Below, piece by piece: positions 9,331-18,760 of a stretch of 64,000 nt of DNA. The DNA is from Polaromonas jejuensis NBRC 106434 (lineage in GTDB: Bacteria > Pseudomonadota > Gammaproteobacteria > Burkholderiales > Burkholderiaceae_C). The stretch is from NCBI RefSeq assembly GCF_001598235.1, contig NZ_BCYO01000003.1:1-64000 (forward strand), given 5' to 3'. Within the stretch, counting starts at the first letter, position 1, and every line of letters begins with the position of its first letter. Below the pieces are notes generated by a model. The model saw only the letters and a list, made by a program, of their open reading frames with translations. It did not search any database and was not told the DNA's origin. The position numbers and the translations under genes were made by a program.

Positions 9331-10236
9331 TTGGACATTGCACGTCTAAGAGCTCTTCGCGAGTTGTCGAGTAGACAGACCATGGCGGCGGTGGCGGAAG
9401 CGCTGTTCCTGACCCCCTCGGCGGTCTCGCAGCAAATCGCTCAGCTTGAGGAGGAGGCCGGAGTCAAACTCATCGAACGCCAAGGTCGCGGCGTGCGCCT
9501 GACCAAGGCGGGAGAAGTGCTTGTTGAGCACACGGAGCGCATGCTTTTGGTGTTGGACGAAGCGAAGTCAGACCTTGCCCAAATCAAACGTGAGGTTGCT
9601 GGTGTAATACGAGTTGCCGCCTTTCCCACGGTTGCCGCTGCCTTGCTGCCACGGGCCATCAATGCGCTGAAACTCAGTTATCCCTATCTGGACGTGGTAC
9701 TTGAGGAGCTCGAGCCGGCGGAGGGATTGGCCTCTCTAAGCTCTTGGCAAACGGATGTTGCATTCGTGGATGATCTCTCGCTCAAGCTTGGCGGAAAGCA
9801 AAAGAACATCGAGCAGGTTTCCGTACTCAACGATGTGCTCTACGTAATGTTGCCGTCTGGCCATCGCCTCGCATCACAGGTGTCCCTATCGGTGAGCGAC
9901 CTCCGCAACGAGCGCTGGGCACTCGATTCCGCGTCGAGTTTTTATGCGCAATTTGTGGTGAATCTATGTCGCCGGGCCGGTTACGAGCCGCAAGTGAACG
10001 CTGCAGGTCGCGGCTTCGAGATAGTTTCAGCGATGGTTGCTGCAGGGTGCTCAGTCACGGTCATTCCCGGCCTGCGCATGGCGCACCGGATTGAAGGGGT
10101 CGTGGCTGTCAAACTTCGTCCCGAGATTGGTCGAAAGATATCTGTCGCCTACCGAAAAGGCGAGCGCGGCCATCCCGCGATCAAAGTGTTTGTGGATCAG
10201 GTGGTTCGTTCAGCGGCTGAGATCGCAGTCGCTTAG
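9331..10236 (+). CDS. LysR-family transcriptional regulator
   Basis: A 301-residue protein beginning MDIARLRALRELSSRQTMAA, with a winged helix-turn-helix around residues 15-45 (AVAEALFLTPSAVSQQIAQLE) and a two-lobed effector domain after residue 90. The start is a TTG at 9331 preceded by AAGGA; an ATG start would shorten the DNA-binding domain. It is divergent from the amino acid ABC operon and probably regulates it, with an amino acid or derived acid as effector (inference). Confidence 0.9.
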   Translation: MDIARLRALRELSSRQTMAAVAEALFLTPSAVSQQIAQLEEEAGVKLIERQGRGVRLTKAGEVLVEHTERMLLVLDEAKSDLAQIKREVAGVIRVAAFPTVAAALLPRAINALKLSYPYLDVVLEELEPAEGLASLSSWQTDVAFVDDLSLKLGGKQKNIEQVSVLNDVLYVMLPSGHRLASQVSLSVSDLRNERWALDSASSFYAQFVVNLCRRAGYEPQVNAAGRGFEIVSAMVAAGCSVTVIPGLRMAHRIEGVVAVKLRPEIGRKISVAYRKGERGHPAIKVFVDQVVRSAAEIAVA

Positions 10237-10238
10237 CG

Positions 10239-10811
10239 CTACTCGCGGACTACTTTGCCTGTCAGCGCGTCCATGATAGGTGTCGGGCGCAGGGCGGCCC
10301 CGACCTCAGCGTCCATCGCTGCCGCCAGCTCGACCGGGAAGTAGCGCAAAGCTTCCTGCAAGGTTCGCGCAGGCGGCTCGCCGTGAGGATTCGCGCTTGT
10401 CGAGACAAGTGCGCCGTCAAACGCACGGCACAGCGCTGCGGCCGGTGCATGTGCTGTCACTCTCAGCGCAATTCCGCTGTGGCGCCCCATCACCCATTTC
10501 GGAACGATGGATGACGCCGGAAAAATCCAGGTCGTCGGTCCGGGCCACGACGATTTTGCTCTTGCCAAAACTGCGGAAGGAACCCTCTTTATGTCAATGA
10601 AGGCTTCAACGTGCCGGAACTCGGCACCGACGAGCAGAAAACCCTGGTCGGCGCTTCTTTGTTTTATTTGATGGATGCAAGCAACCGCCTTGGCGTTTTG
10701 CGGATCACAGCCCAGTCCAAACACCGCTTCAGTAGGATAGGCGACGACCCCTCCCTCGCGCAAAGCCTGTGCGATGTCATCAGGGTCCGAGCTGGATATT
10801 GTGGAAGTCAT
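10239..10811 (-). CDS. tsaC: L-threonylcarbamoyladenylate synthase, TsaC/YrdC type
   Basis: A 190-residue YrdC-domain protein with GGVVAYPTEAVFGLGCDP near the N-terminus and STSANPHGEPP near residue 140, both conserved in TsaC. It makes threonylcarbamoyl-AMP from threonine, bicarbonate and ATP for the t6A37 modification of tRNAs reading ANN codons. Length matches the short TsaC form, without the Sua5 C-terminal domain. Its start overlaps the stop of the upstream LysR gene (ATGA at 10808-10811), an odd partner for a housekeeping enzyme; it may be a second copy carried by this island. Confidence 0.88.
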   Translation of the reverse strand: MTSTISSSDPDDIAQALREGGVVAYPTEAVFGLGCDPQNAKAVACIHQIKQRSADQGFLLVGAEFRHVEAFIDIKRVPSAVLARAKSSWPGPTTWIFPASSIVPKWVMGRHSGIALRVTAHAPAAALCRAFDGALVSTSANPHGEPPARTLQEALRYFPVELAAAMDAEVGAALRPTPIMDALTGKVVRE

Positions 10812-11749
10812 TGACGTACACCCTTGCTGCGTTGCCTGGAGTCTTTAAAAGCCCGCATAGTCGAAATAAGTTGCAAAAGAAGTTGGTTGGCCGCCGTTGG
10901 CAGTTGCCGTCCCAAGCGGGTGACGATATGGGCCTCGACGCCTGCGAGCAGTGGATGATCGATCTGCAGCGCGACCAGGTCGCCAGCATCGACTTCCTGA
11001 GTTACTGCGAACTCGGGCAGTAGCCCAATCCCCATACCTGCCATCACGAAGCGTTTGACCACAGTGATCGAGTCCGTCGTCAGCTTCGGCGTCAAGCGTA
11101 TCCGGTCCATTTGTTCCGCTAGCGCAATGACCTGCCGGGTCCCATAGGAGCCGTGCATTAAGGCCAACGGATATGCCGCAACGTGCTTCAGCAAAGGCTG
11201 TCTTTCGAGTTTGGTGAGTGGATGGTCGGGCGGGACGATGGCGCACATGGGCTGGCGCACCGCGGCACGCGAACGTATGGATGGGGTAATTGGGGGGTTG
11301 TAGACCAGTCCAATATGTGCCAGATCATCAGTCACTTGGCGTAGCACGTCGTTGGTGCCCGCCAAATTCATTTTGATCGTCAATCCAGGATATTTAACCC
11401 AAAAACTCTGTAGCGGCTCCGCCATGAGGTCGCTCACAAACCCTTCACCCAACACCAAATCAATGTGGCCGCGAGCCAAGCCACGAAGCTCTCCGAGTTT
11501 GATCACAAGGTCGCTTTGATGAGACTGATGTTGCCGGTAGTAGTCGATGAGCATCTCGCCGGCATCTGTGGGCTTCACGCCACGACCATGACGCTCTATC
11601 AAGGTAATCGCGAGCTCTGACTCAAGCTGCGCGATTTGCCTGCTGACCACCGACGGATTCATATCCATCTTATCGGCAGCAGCTCGCACTGAGCCGGAAG
11701 TCACTGCTTCAAAAAGGTATCTGACGCGCCGGTCATCAATGGTTTCCAT
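10808..11749 (-). CDS. LysR-family transcriptional regulator
   Basis: A 313-residue LysR protein. The helix-turn-helix lies around residues 15-45 (AAADKMDMNPSVVSRQIAQLE), and a ligand-binding domain follows. It is transcribed away from the hydroxyacid dehydrogenase gene at 11924, with a 174-base gap between the two starts, so it is the natural regulator of the 11.9-18.3 kb catabolic run. It is translationally coupled to tsaC downstream. Confidence 0.9.
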   Translation of the reverse strand: METIDDRRVRYLFEAVTSGSVRAAADKMDMNPSVVSRQIAQLESELAITLIERHGRGVKPTDAGEMLIDYYRQHQSHQSDLVIKLGELRGLARGHIDLVLGEGFVSDLMAEPLQSFWVKYPGLTIKMNLAGTNDVLRQVTDDLAHIGLVYNPPITPSIRSRAAVRQPMCAIVPPDHPLTKLERQPLLKHVAAYPLALMHGSYGTRQVIALAEQMDRIRLTPKLTTDSITVVKRFVMAGMGIGLLPEFAVTQEVDAGDLVALQIDHPLLAGVEAHIVTRLGRQLPTAANQLLLQLISTMRAFKDSRQRSKGVRQ

Positions 11750-11923
11750 GGTGTTACCTACAAAGTCAAGTCATCTGTCTGTTGACTAAAAAGCAACGAA
11801 ATTCTACTCCCGTTGCCATTGATGGCGAAAAAGCTTCATGGGATTCTCGCTACTGTCATCGGCTTGCTTTAGGAAAAGGCCGACTTGCAACCACCTTCAA
11901 TTAACTTACACGGAGCTCAGGAA

Positions 11924-12799
11924 ATGAAAAATATCGGCGTTATCGGTTTGGGAAACATGGGTCGGGGCATGGCCATATCCCTGAAGCGCGGCGGCTTTCA
12001 TGTGATCGGCACGGATGCCTCATCCAAAACCCGCGACGCGATGGTTGGCGAAGGCATTGAAGTGCGTACGAGCATTGCCGAAGTGGTCGCCGCTTCGGAC
12101 ATGGTGATCCTGTCCTTGCCCACCGCAGCGATCGTTGCGGAGGTTGTCGAAGGACCTGGTGGTCTCATCGCCAATGCCAAGAAAGGGGTTTTGGTAGTTG
12201 ACACGTCGACCTCGCACCCCGATACAACCCGCCGCCTCGCCAGACTGCTCGAAGCCGCTGGCATGCAAATGATGGACGCGCCCGTCAGCGGTGGCCCCAA
12301 GGGCGCCATCAACGGCACCATGGCCATGGTCATCGGCGCTTCCAACGAGGATCTCGCTCGCGCCATGCCAGTCCTGGAGGCGATGAGCGCAAAGCGCGTA
12401 CACGTGGGTGGCGTCGGCGCCGGTCATGTGGCCAAGATTGCAAACAACCTCTTTACGGCCTCTCATCTGATAGTTGCTGCAGAAGTCACGCGAATGGCCG
12501 CCAAAGCTGGCGTGCCGACCGAGGCTCTTCTGCAAGGTATCAACGCTGGATCCGGCCGCAGCTTCGTCACAGAGCACAGCTTCCCAACCTGGGTCATGAA
12601 CGGCAAGTTCGACTCGGGCTTCACCATGAAGCTCATGCGCAAAGATGTCCGCCTGAGCCAGGAACTCATAGGCGCACTTGCGCTTGATCTGCCACTCTCT
12701 GCCAAAGTTGCCGAGCTCTGGGCCTTGAGCTCCGAGTCCATTGCAGACGATGAAGACTTCAACCGCATTGTCGAACTCGGCACCCGAACTCCGGCTTAA
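11924..12799 (+). CDS. NAD(P)-dependent beta-hydroxyacid dehydrogenase (3-hydroxyisobutyrate dehydrogenase family)
   Basis: A 291-residue protein starting MKNIGVIGLGNMGRGMA, a Rossmann GxGxxG nucleotide site. The substrate motif APVSGGPKGA and the catalytic lysine in GVGAGHVAKIANN are both present. Relatives oxidise 3-hydroxyisobutyrate, or interconvert tartronate semialdehyde and glycerate, or other beta-hydroxyacids. The ATG at 11924 has CAGGAA upstream and is chosen over an in-frame TTG at 11885. It is directly followed by an aldehyde dehydrogenase; together they could oxidise a hydroxyacid to a semialdehyde and then to an acid. Confidence 0.87.
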   Translation: MKNIGVIGLGNMGRGMAISLKRGGFHVIGTDASSKTRDAMVGEGIEVRTSIAEVVAASDMVILSLPTAAIVAEVVEGPGGLIANAKKGVLVVDTSTSHPDTTRRLARLLEAAGMQMMDAPVSGGPKGAINGTMAMVIGASNEDLARAMPVLEAMSAKRVHVGGVGAGHVAKIANNLFTASHLIVAAEVTRMAAKAGVPTEALLQGINAGSGRSFVTEHSFPTWVMNGKFDSGFTMKLMRKDVRLSQELIGALALDLPLSAKVAELWALSSESIADDEDFNRIVELGTRTPA

Positions 12800-12826
12800 G
12801 ACCAACCTTTTCAAGGACTCGTCACT

Positions 12827-14350
12827 ATGAACTCGAACTCCACCCAACAACTTCTTGCTGCATTCGCGCCGTTTTTCCCTGAAGGAGTCATTGGCTCCTA
12901 CGTGAATGGGGAAATACTGGAGGGCGAAGGCGCTCCGGTATCTCTCGTCAATCCTTCGACCGGCGTCGAATTTCTGGCTTACAAGGACGCGGGCGCCAAC
13001 GTTGCGTCCAAGGCTGCAGTTGCGGCCATCGCAGGACAAAAAGTCTGGGCCGCGCTGAGCCATGCTGAGCGTGGTCGCGTGATGCAGGAAGTCGGACGCC
13101 TGCTGCGCGCCAATCTCGAACCCCTGGCTCAGCTCGAATCCCTCTCCGCCGGCAAACCCATTCGTGATTGCCGCGGCGAGGCGCTGCGTGTCGCGGAGAT
13201 GTTTGAATACTACGGCGGCTGGACCGACAAGCTCTATGGCAACGTCATCCCCGTCCCAAGCGGCCACCTGAACTACACCCGCCGGGAGCCATGCGGTGTT
13301 GTTCTGCAGATCACGCCCTGGAACGCTCCTTTGAACACCTGCGGCTGGCAGGTCGCGCCGGCAATTTGCATGGGTAACGCCGTGCTGCTCAAGCCGTCGG
13401 AACTCACCCCACTGAGCTCGCTGGTAGTCGCAAAGCTCGCCGAGCAAGCAGGTGTCCCGAAAGGTGTGATCAACGTCCTCGCAGGTTTCGGCCACACAAC
13501 AGGTCAGGCCGCACTGAATCATCCTGCCATCAAAAAGGTTGTTTTCGTCGGATCTGTGCCGACTGGCGGGAAGATCGCCGCAGCAGCTGCAATCCGCGGT
13601 ATTCCCTGCCTGTTGGAATTGGGTGGTAAATCCGCGAACATCGTCTTCGAAGACGCTGACCTTGACCGAGCTTGCATTGGTGCCCAGGCAGCCATTTTCG
13701 GCAACGCGGGTCAAAGTTGTGTTGCCGGATCGCGACTGCTGATTCAACGCAGCATTTACGATAAATTTGTCCAAATGGTCGCCGACGGCGCAAGCCGACT
13801 GCGCGTGGGCGAGCCGACCTCGGCAGACACGGAAGTTGGCCCGATTCAGAATGCGACTCAGTATCGCCATGTGCTGAACATGATCGAGACTGGCGTGAAA
13901 GAAGGTGCCGAAATCGTCGGCGGCGCTGCCGGCAACAGCAGTGACGGCTTCTACATTCGTCCGACCGTGCTGAAAAACGTGACCAATCAGATGGCCGTTG
14001 CGCGGACCGAGATCTTTGGCCCGGTGGTCGTCGCCATCCCCTTTGATACCGAAGAGGAGGCCATCGCCATCGCCAACGACAGCGACTTCGGCCTGGCCGG
14101 TGCGGTCTGGACCAAGGACCTGGGTCGTGCGTTCCGCGTAGCCGCGCAGGTCAAGGCTGGAACTTTCTGGGTCAATATGTACAAGGTAATCAACGTCGCA
14201 TCGCCATTCGGTGGCTACGACTCAAGTGGCTACGGTCGCTCCAGCGGCGTGGAAGCGCTGCAAGAGTACACGCAGGTCAAGAGCGTCTGGGTGGAAACGT
14301 CAGCCAAGCCGGTTCAGCCCTTTGGCTACGCGCCTTCGCTGGACAAGTAA
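12827..14350 (+). CDS. NAD(P)-dependent aldehyde dehydrogenase
   Basis: A 507-residue ALDH-superfamily enzyme. It has the catalytic Glu in LELGGKSANIVFEDADLD, the catalytic Cys in FGNAGQSCVAGSRLLI and the cofactor-binding ITPWNAPL segment. The overall pattern resembles betaine/semialdehyde dehydrogenases of about 490-500 residues, with a slightly longer N-terminus. It lies 27 bases after the hydroxyacid dehydrogenase, so the two are probably co-translated from one mRNA. It should oxidise the aldehyde made by its neighbour. Confidence 0.88.
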   Translation: MNSNSTQQLLAAFAPFFPEGVIGSYVNGEILEGEGAPVSLVNPSTGVEFLAYKDAGANVASKAAVAAIAGQKVWAALSHAERGRVMQEVGRLLRANLEPLAQLESLSAGKPIRDCRGEALRVAEMFEYYGGWTDKLYGNVIPVPSGHLNYTRREPCGVVLQITPWNAPLNTCGWQVAPAICMGNAVLLKPSELTPLSSLVVAKLAEQAGVPKGVINVLAGFGHTTGQAALNHPAIKKVVFVGSVPTGGKIAAAAAIRGIPCLLELGGKSANIVFEDADLDRACIGAQAAIFGNAGQSCVAGSRLLIQRSIYDKFVQMVADGASRLRVGEPTSADTEVGPIQNATQYRHVLNMIETGVKEGAEIVGGAAGNSSDGFYIRPTVLKNVTNQMAVARTEIFGPVVVAIPFDTEEEAIAIANDSDFGLAGAVWTKDLGRAFRVAAQVKAGTFWVNMYKVINVASPFGGYDSSGYGRSSGVEALQEYTQVKSVWVETSAKPVQPFGYAPSLDK

Positions 14351-14381
14351 TCAGTCGATCCACAAAAGAGGAATCATCAAA

Positions 14382-15731
14382 ATGTCCACAGCAACTGTTT
14401 ATACGTCCGCCAAGCCTGTTGGCTTTAGCGATCAGGCGCGGCTTTACATTGCCGCCTTCATCATCGTCCTGATCGCGGAATATATCGGTAACGTCGCCAT
14501 TCCGCTGGGGCCGGCAAAGATCGTGCTTCTGCCGCTGTTGTGGGCGTTGCTGATGGGCGCAGCTCTTGGGCTCGCGAGCAAGCGCATGCCACCTGGCGTA
14601 AGCATTACAAGCGAGCTACAGCGTTCAGCTGCGGCGCTCTTGCAGCCTGCGCTACTTCTCTTCATTGCGAAGCTGGGTCTTCTGGTTGGCGGTTCCATAC
14701 CAAAGCTTGCCGCCTCTGGAGGGGGCCTGTTTCTCCAGGAGTTTGGGCATTTTTTCGGGACCATGGTTTTTGGCCTGCCCATCGCGTTGCTGCTCGGCAT
14801 CAAGCGGCAAGCCATCGGTGCAACCTTCTCTGTCGGCCGTGAGCCGAGTTTGGCCATCATTGCCGAACGCTTCGGCATGAAATCACCCGAAGGACAAGGG
14901 GTGCTTGCCGAATACCTCACCGGCACCGTATTCGGCGCGGTATTTATCGCACTGCTGGCTGGTCTGCTTGCAAGCCTGAATCTCTTTAATCCTCTGGCGC
15001 TGGCGATGGGCGCAGGCGTTGGTTCTGGCAGCATGATGGCTGCGGCCTCTGGCGCCATTGCCGCCCAGCAAACGCCTGAAGTGGCGAAAGACGTGGCGGC
15101 ATTCGCGGCGGCGAGCAACCTTATTACCACCACGATCGGAACCTACTTCACGTTGTTCCTGTCTCTGCCGTTCACGATCTGGGCGTACAAGGTTCTTGAG
15201 CCCATTCTGGGCCGCACGACCAAGGCCAGCGTGACGGCGGATGCTGATGTCGGTGCGGATGTCGATCACGAAACACCACCCCTGGACATTCCCGCACAAG
15301 TCCTCGTGTGGGTTCTCGTCGGCGTGTTCGCTCTTTTCGGCAACTGGATCAACTACAAGGTGCCGGCGACTGATCCGATGGCGCTTGGTGGCATGGCCAT
15401 CATCATCGGTGTGGTGCTTGTCGGCTACCTCCTTTATCGCCTCACGATGCGCAAGCTTCCCGCAGTCATCTGGGTGTCTTTGGTCGGGATGGCTCTTACG
15501 TATCCGGCATTCCCCTTTTCCGCCTCGATTTCGGCCATGACTGGCAAGATCAACTTCCTCGCGCTGTCGACGCCGATCCTCGCTTTCGCGGGTCTTTCGA
15601 TCGCCAAGGACGTGCCGGCCTTCCGCCGCCTCGGTTGGCGCATTGTGGTCGTCTCTTTCGCTGCCAACGCGGGCACGTTCATCGGCGCGGCCATCATTGC
15701 CCAATTCTTCATGCACAACCCCGGCGTCTGA
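14382..15731 (+). CDS. DUF3100-family integral membrane protein, probable transporter
   Basis: A 449-residue polytopic membrane protein with about ten or more hydrophobic helices. The conserved opening LYIAAFIIVLIAEYIGNVAIPLGPAK and central AMGAGVGSGSMMAAASGAIA are what I recognise as DUF3100. The ATG at 14382 follows GAGGAATC and is preferred; the frame extends upstream into the aldehyde dehydrogenase gene only by overlap. The family has no assigned substrate, but its members often sit beside M20 amidohydrolases, as here (next start 2 bases after this stop). I infer uptake or efflux of the peptidase substrate or product. Confidence 0.75.
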   Translation: MSTATVYTSAKPVGFSDQARLYIAAFIIVLIAEYIGNVAIPLGPAKIVLLPLLWALLMGAALGLASKRMPPGVSITSELQRSAAALLQPALLLFIAKLGLLVGGSIPKLAASGGGLFLQEFGHFFGTMVFGLPIALLLGIKRQAIGATFSVGREPSLAIIAERFGMKSPEGQGVLAEYLTGTVFGAVFIALLAGLLASLNLFNPLALAMGAGVGSGSMMAAASGAIAAQQTPEVAKDVAAFAAASNLITTTIGTYFTLFLSLPFTIWAYKVLEPILGRTTKASVTADADVGADVDHETPPLDIPAQVLVWVLVGVFALFGNWINYKVPATDPMALGGMAIIIGVVLVGYLLYRLTMRKLPAVIWVSLVGMALTYPAFPFSASISAMTGKINFLALSTPILAFAGLSIAKDVPAFRRLGWRIVVVSFAANAGTFIGAAIIAQFFMHNPGV

Positions 15732-15732
15732 C

Positions 15733-16905
15733 ATGACTCAAGCAATGGAACAATCCATCCTGGGCGCTGACTTGGTGGAATCCATGGTCAGCTGGAGGCG
15801 TGATCTCCATGCTCACCCAGAACTTGCTTTCGCCGAGTTCAGGACGTCGGACAAGGTCGCCGCCGAATTGTCCGCAATGGGGATCGATATCCATCGAGGC
15901 CTTGGGAAAACCGGCGTTGTCGGTACCTTGACCAATGGCGAGGGTCCCTCCATCGGACTTCGCGCGGACATGGACGCGTTGCCGGTGGTTGAGCTGGGCG
16001 ACATCCCGCATTGCTCGACTCACGCCGGCCGTATGCATGCCTGCGGCCACGACGGCCATACCGCAATGCTTTTGGGGGCAGCCAAGCACCTTGCCCGTGA
16101 GCGGAACTTCAAGGGAACGGTTCACTTTATTTTCCAGCCGGCTGAAGAGAATGAAGGGGGGGGTAGGGCTATGGTGGAAGACGGTCTTTTCACGCGCTTT
16201 CCCTGTGACGCGGTCTATGGAATGCACAACTGGCCCGGACTGAAAGCGGGCCAGTTCGCGATCAACCACGGCCCCATGATGGCCGCCCTCGACACTTTTG
16301 AGGTCGAGATCCAGGGGCGCGGTAGCCACGCGGCCATGCCCGAGCAAGGCATTGACCCCTTCATCAGTGTGGCGCAAATTGTCATGTCGCTGCAGACCAT
16401 TCCCAGCCGCTTGTTAAGCGCGCTGGACTCGGCGGTGGTTAGCGTGACCCAGATTCACGGCGGCGACGCCATGAACGTGATTCCTGACAGTGTCGTGATA
16501 CGCGGGACCGCAAGGTGCTTTTCAGAAATCGTACGAGCACGGGTTGAAGAGTCTTTGCGTTCGATCTGCCAGCTAGTGGCCGCTGCGCACGGTGCTACGG
16601 CCAGCGTAGCTTACAAAAAAGGTTACCCACCAACAATCAATACGCCGGCGCAAACTGACAACGCGATCATCGCTGCAAAAGCCCTTGTGGGCAGCAACAA
16701 CGTCCAACTTGGTGTCAAGCCATCGATGGCGTCGGAAGATTTCGCCTTCATGCTCCAGGCGTGTCCAGGCGCCTATATCTGGCTTGGAGCGGATGGCTCT
16801 CAGCCCAGCAAGCCTCTTCACAACCCTCGATACGACTTCAACGATTCAACGCTCGCGCTCGGCGCGGCCTATTGGGTAAGCCTTGTGCAAACCCAGCTAG
16901 TCTGA
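15733..16905 (+). CDS. M20-family amidohydrolase (hippurate hydrolase-like)
   Basis: A 390-residue metallohydrolase with RRDLHAHPELAFAEFRT near the N-terminus, metal-binding MHACGHDGHTAMLLG, QPAEENEGGG and the late SEDFAFML. This is the M20D pattern of N-acyl-amino-acid and IAA-conjugate hydrolases, which free an amino acid from an N-acyl group. A dimerisation domain lies between the metal-binding segments. The ATG at 15733 follows the DUF3100 stop directly, suggesting coupling. The released amino acid could be passed to the serine dehydratase encoded next. Confidence 0.88.
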   Translation: MTQAMEQSILGADLVESMVSWRRDLHAHPELAFAEFRTSDKVAAELSAMGIDIHRGLGKTGVVGTLTNGEGPSIGLRADMDALPVVELGDIPHCSTHAGRMHACGHDGHTAMLLGAAKHLARERNFKGTVHFIFQPAEENEGGGRAMVEDGLFTRFPCDAVYGMHNWPGLKAGQFAINHGPMMAALDTFEVEIQGRGSHAAMPEQGIDPFISVAQIVMSLQTIPSRLLSALDSAVVSVTQIHGGDAMNVIPDSVVIRGTARCFSEIVRARVEESLRSICQLVAAAHGATASVAYKKGYPPTINTPAQTDNAIIAAKALVGSNNVQLGVKPSMASEDFAFMLQACPGAYIWLGADGSQPSKPLHNPRYDFNDSTLALGAAYWVSLVQTQLV

Positions 16906-16947
16906 CCCGGTCAATTTCACTTATAACCAAGCCTGCGAGGCAACACA

Positions 16948-18342
16948 TTGGCAGTCAGCATTTTTGACCTTTTCAAAATAGGTATCGGCCCGTCGAGTTC
17001 CCACACCGTGGGGCCGATGAGGGCCGCTCGCCTTTTTACTCTGCGCTTAGTCAGCGAAGGCGTATTGGATTCCGTGGCACGCGTGAAGTCTGAGCTCTAT
17101 GGCTCCTTGGGCGCCACAGGGAAAGGCCATGGAAGTGACACCGCCATTTTGTTAGGCCTTGCCGGGTATGAGCCTGACACTGTTCAGCCAGACGATATCC
17201 CGACCTTGCTGGCAGACATTCGTAGCAGGGGCCGCGTAGAGCTGCTTGGACGGCGTGGCATTGCGCTCAATGAGAAGGCCGACGTTCTTTTCTACCTTCT
17301 TAAAACCTTGCCCTTCCACGCGAACGGTATGAAGTTCACGGCATTTGACTCACGCGGGGAAGAACTTACGTCTCACACCTACTACTCTGTGGGAGGTGGC
17401 TTTGTGGTGAGCGACCAAGTCGCCGAGGACGGCAGCAAGCAGAAGGTGATCGCACCAGACGTCACTGTCTTGCCACTCCCGTTCCGAACCGGAGACGACC
17501 TTCTCGCTATCACTCGTGATCTTGGATGCAGTATTGCCGAGGTGATGAGAAGGAACGAACGGCATTGGAGAAGTGATGCGGAGATCGACAGTGGCCTTTT
17601 GAAAATTTGGTCGGTGATGCAGGATTGTGTGAGCAGAGGTTGCCGCGCTGAGGGGAGGCTTCCTGGCGGCTTCAAGGTCAGGCGCAGAGCGGCCGCGTTG
17701 CACCGCGCCTTAACCGCGCCATCGTCAGATCAAAAGGCGCCGGACCCGTTGATTGTGTTGGATTGGGTAAACCTTTACGCGCTAGCTGTGAATGAAGAAA
17801 ACGCTTCTGGCGGCCGTGTAGTGACTGCTCCTACCAATGGGGCGGCCGGAATCATTCCGGCGGTCCTGCATTACTATGCACGTCATTTGTCGAGCGCAAC
17901 AGATGCTGGCGTCATCGACTTCCTGCTGACGGCGGGAGCCATAGGGATACTTTATAAAGAGAATGCATCCATCTCGGGCGCAGAGGTTGGTTGCCAAGGC
18001 GAGGTTGGCGTGGCTTGCTCCATGGCCTCGGCAGCACTCTGTGCAGTGATGGGCGGTTCACCTGAACAAGTAGAGAACGCTGCGGAAATCGGCATGGAGC
18101 ACCATTTGGGACTGACGTGCGATCCTGTGGGAGGGCTGGTGCAGATACCATGCATCGAGCGCAACGCCATTGCGTCGGTAAAAGCCATTAATGCAGCTCG
18201 AATGGCCCTTCATGGCGATGGAACGCATCATGTCAGCTTGGATAAAGTCATCAAAACCATGCGCGAGACGGGCGCAGACATGATGACTAAATACAAAGAG
18301 ACCTCGCGTGGAGGGCTCGCGGTCAACATCGTCGAGTGCTAG
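16948..18342 (+). CDS. sdaA: L-serine ammonia-lyase (L-serine dehydratase)
   Basis: A 464-residue single-chain, iron-sulfur L-serine deaminase that turns L-serine into pyruvate and ammonia. It has the [14 protein letters not shown] motif near residue 13 and the cluster cysteines in [22 protein letters not shown] and PCIERN. The length is typical. The start is a TTG at 16948 with GAGG eight bases upstream. It ends the plus-strand catabolic run 42 bases after the amidohydrolase, and makes serine, or a serine derivative, the best guess for the pathway's amino acid product. Confidence 0.92.
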   Translation: MAVSIFDLFKIGIGPSSSHTVGPMRAARLFTLRLVSEGVLDSVARVKSELYGSLGATGKGHGSDTAILLGLAGYEPDTVQPDDIPTLLADIRSRGRVELLGRRGIALNEKADVLFYLLKTLPFHANGMKFTAFDSRGEELTSHTYYSVGGGFVVSDQVAEDGSKQKVIAPDVTVLPLPFRTGDDLLAITRDLGCSIAEVMRRNERHWRSDAEIDSGLLKIWSVMQDCVSRGCRAEGRLPGGFKVRRRAAALHRALTAPSSDQKAPDPLIVLDWVNLYALAVNEENASGGRVVTAPTNGAAGIIPAVLHYYARHLSSATDAGVIDFLLTAGAIGILYKENASISGAEVGCQGEVGVACSMASAALCAVMGGSPEQVENAAEIGMEHHLGLTCDPVGGLVQIPCIERNAIASVKAINAARMALHGDGTHHVSLDKVIKTMRETGADMMTKYKETSRGGLAVNIVEC

Positions 18343-18344
18343 AA

Positions 18345-18731
18345 ATGTTCTCTGTCTTAACCCTCCCAGGATAGGGAAATTCGGAGCCCGGTCACTGGCA
18401 CGAACACTGGGAATCGAACGGACTCGGCGCTCGCCAGGTGAGTTTCGGTGAATGGCATAAACCCGAACTTGGGCAATGGATGCGCCGGCTTGACAACGCG
18501 GTCAAGGATGAGGGGCGACCGATACTTTTAGCGGCACACAGCCTTGGCGCACTGACGATCGCTCATTGGGCTGCGGGGGGAGGGCGCGGATGCGTCGGAG
18601 CTCTGCTCGTCGCAGTGCCCGATCCCAAAGCGCCAATTTTCCCGAACGCACGCGGTTTTGAGCCCGTGCCGGAGAGTCGGCTCCCTTTCCCATGCATCGT
18701 CGTCGCGAGCGCCAACGATCCGCATTCATGA
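18345..18731 (+). pseudogene. RBBP9/YdeN-type serine hydrolase, broken at both ends
   Basis: Reading from the ATG at 18345 gives MFSVLTLPG, then a TAG at 18372, then GNSEPGHWHEHWE continuing in the same frame. That is the normal N-terminus of RBBP9-type alpha/beta hydrolases with one Trp or Leu codon changed to stop. The nucleophile elbow AAHSLGALTIAHWAA is intact. The frame ends early at 18731 after ASANDPHS, where family members continue with the catalytic Asp/His region (about 180-190 residues in all; about 128 codons remain here). The region beyond is the end of an unrelated LysR gene, so the break also marks the edge between low-GC and high-GC DNA. Confidence 0.8.
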
Positions 18732-18760
18732 AAGTTAGTGGGACTTCCGTGCAAGGGCGG

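Noticed and set aside
12020-13870. A 616-codon open frame on the minus strand
   Set aside because: It runs opposite the hydroxyacid and aldehyde dehydrogenase genes, both with full motifs. It has no recognisable domain and is a GC-rich antisense shadow.
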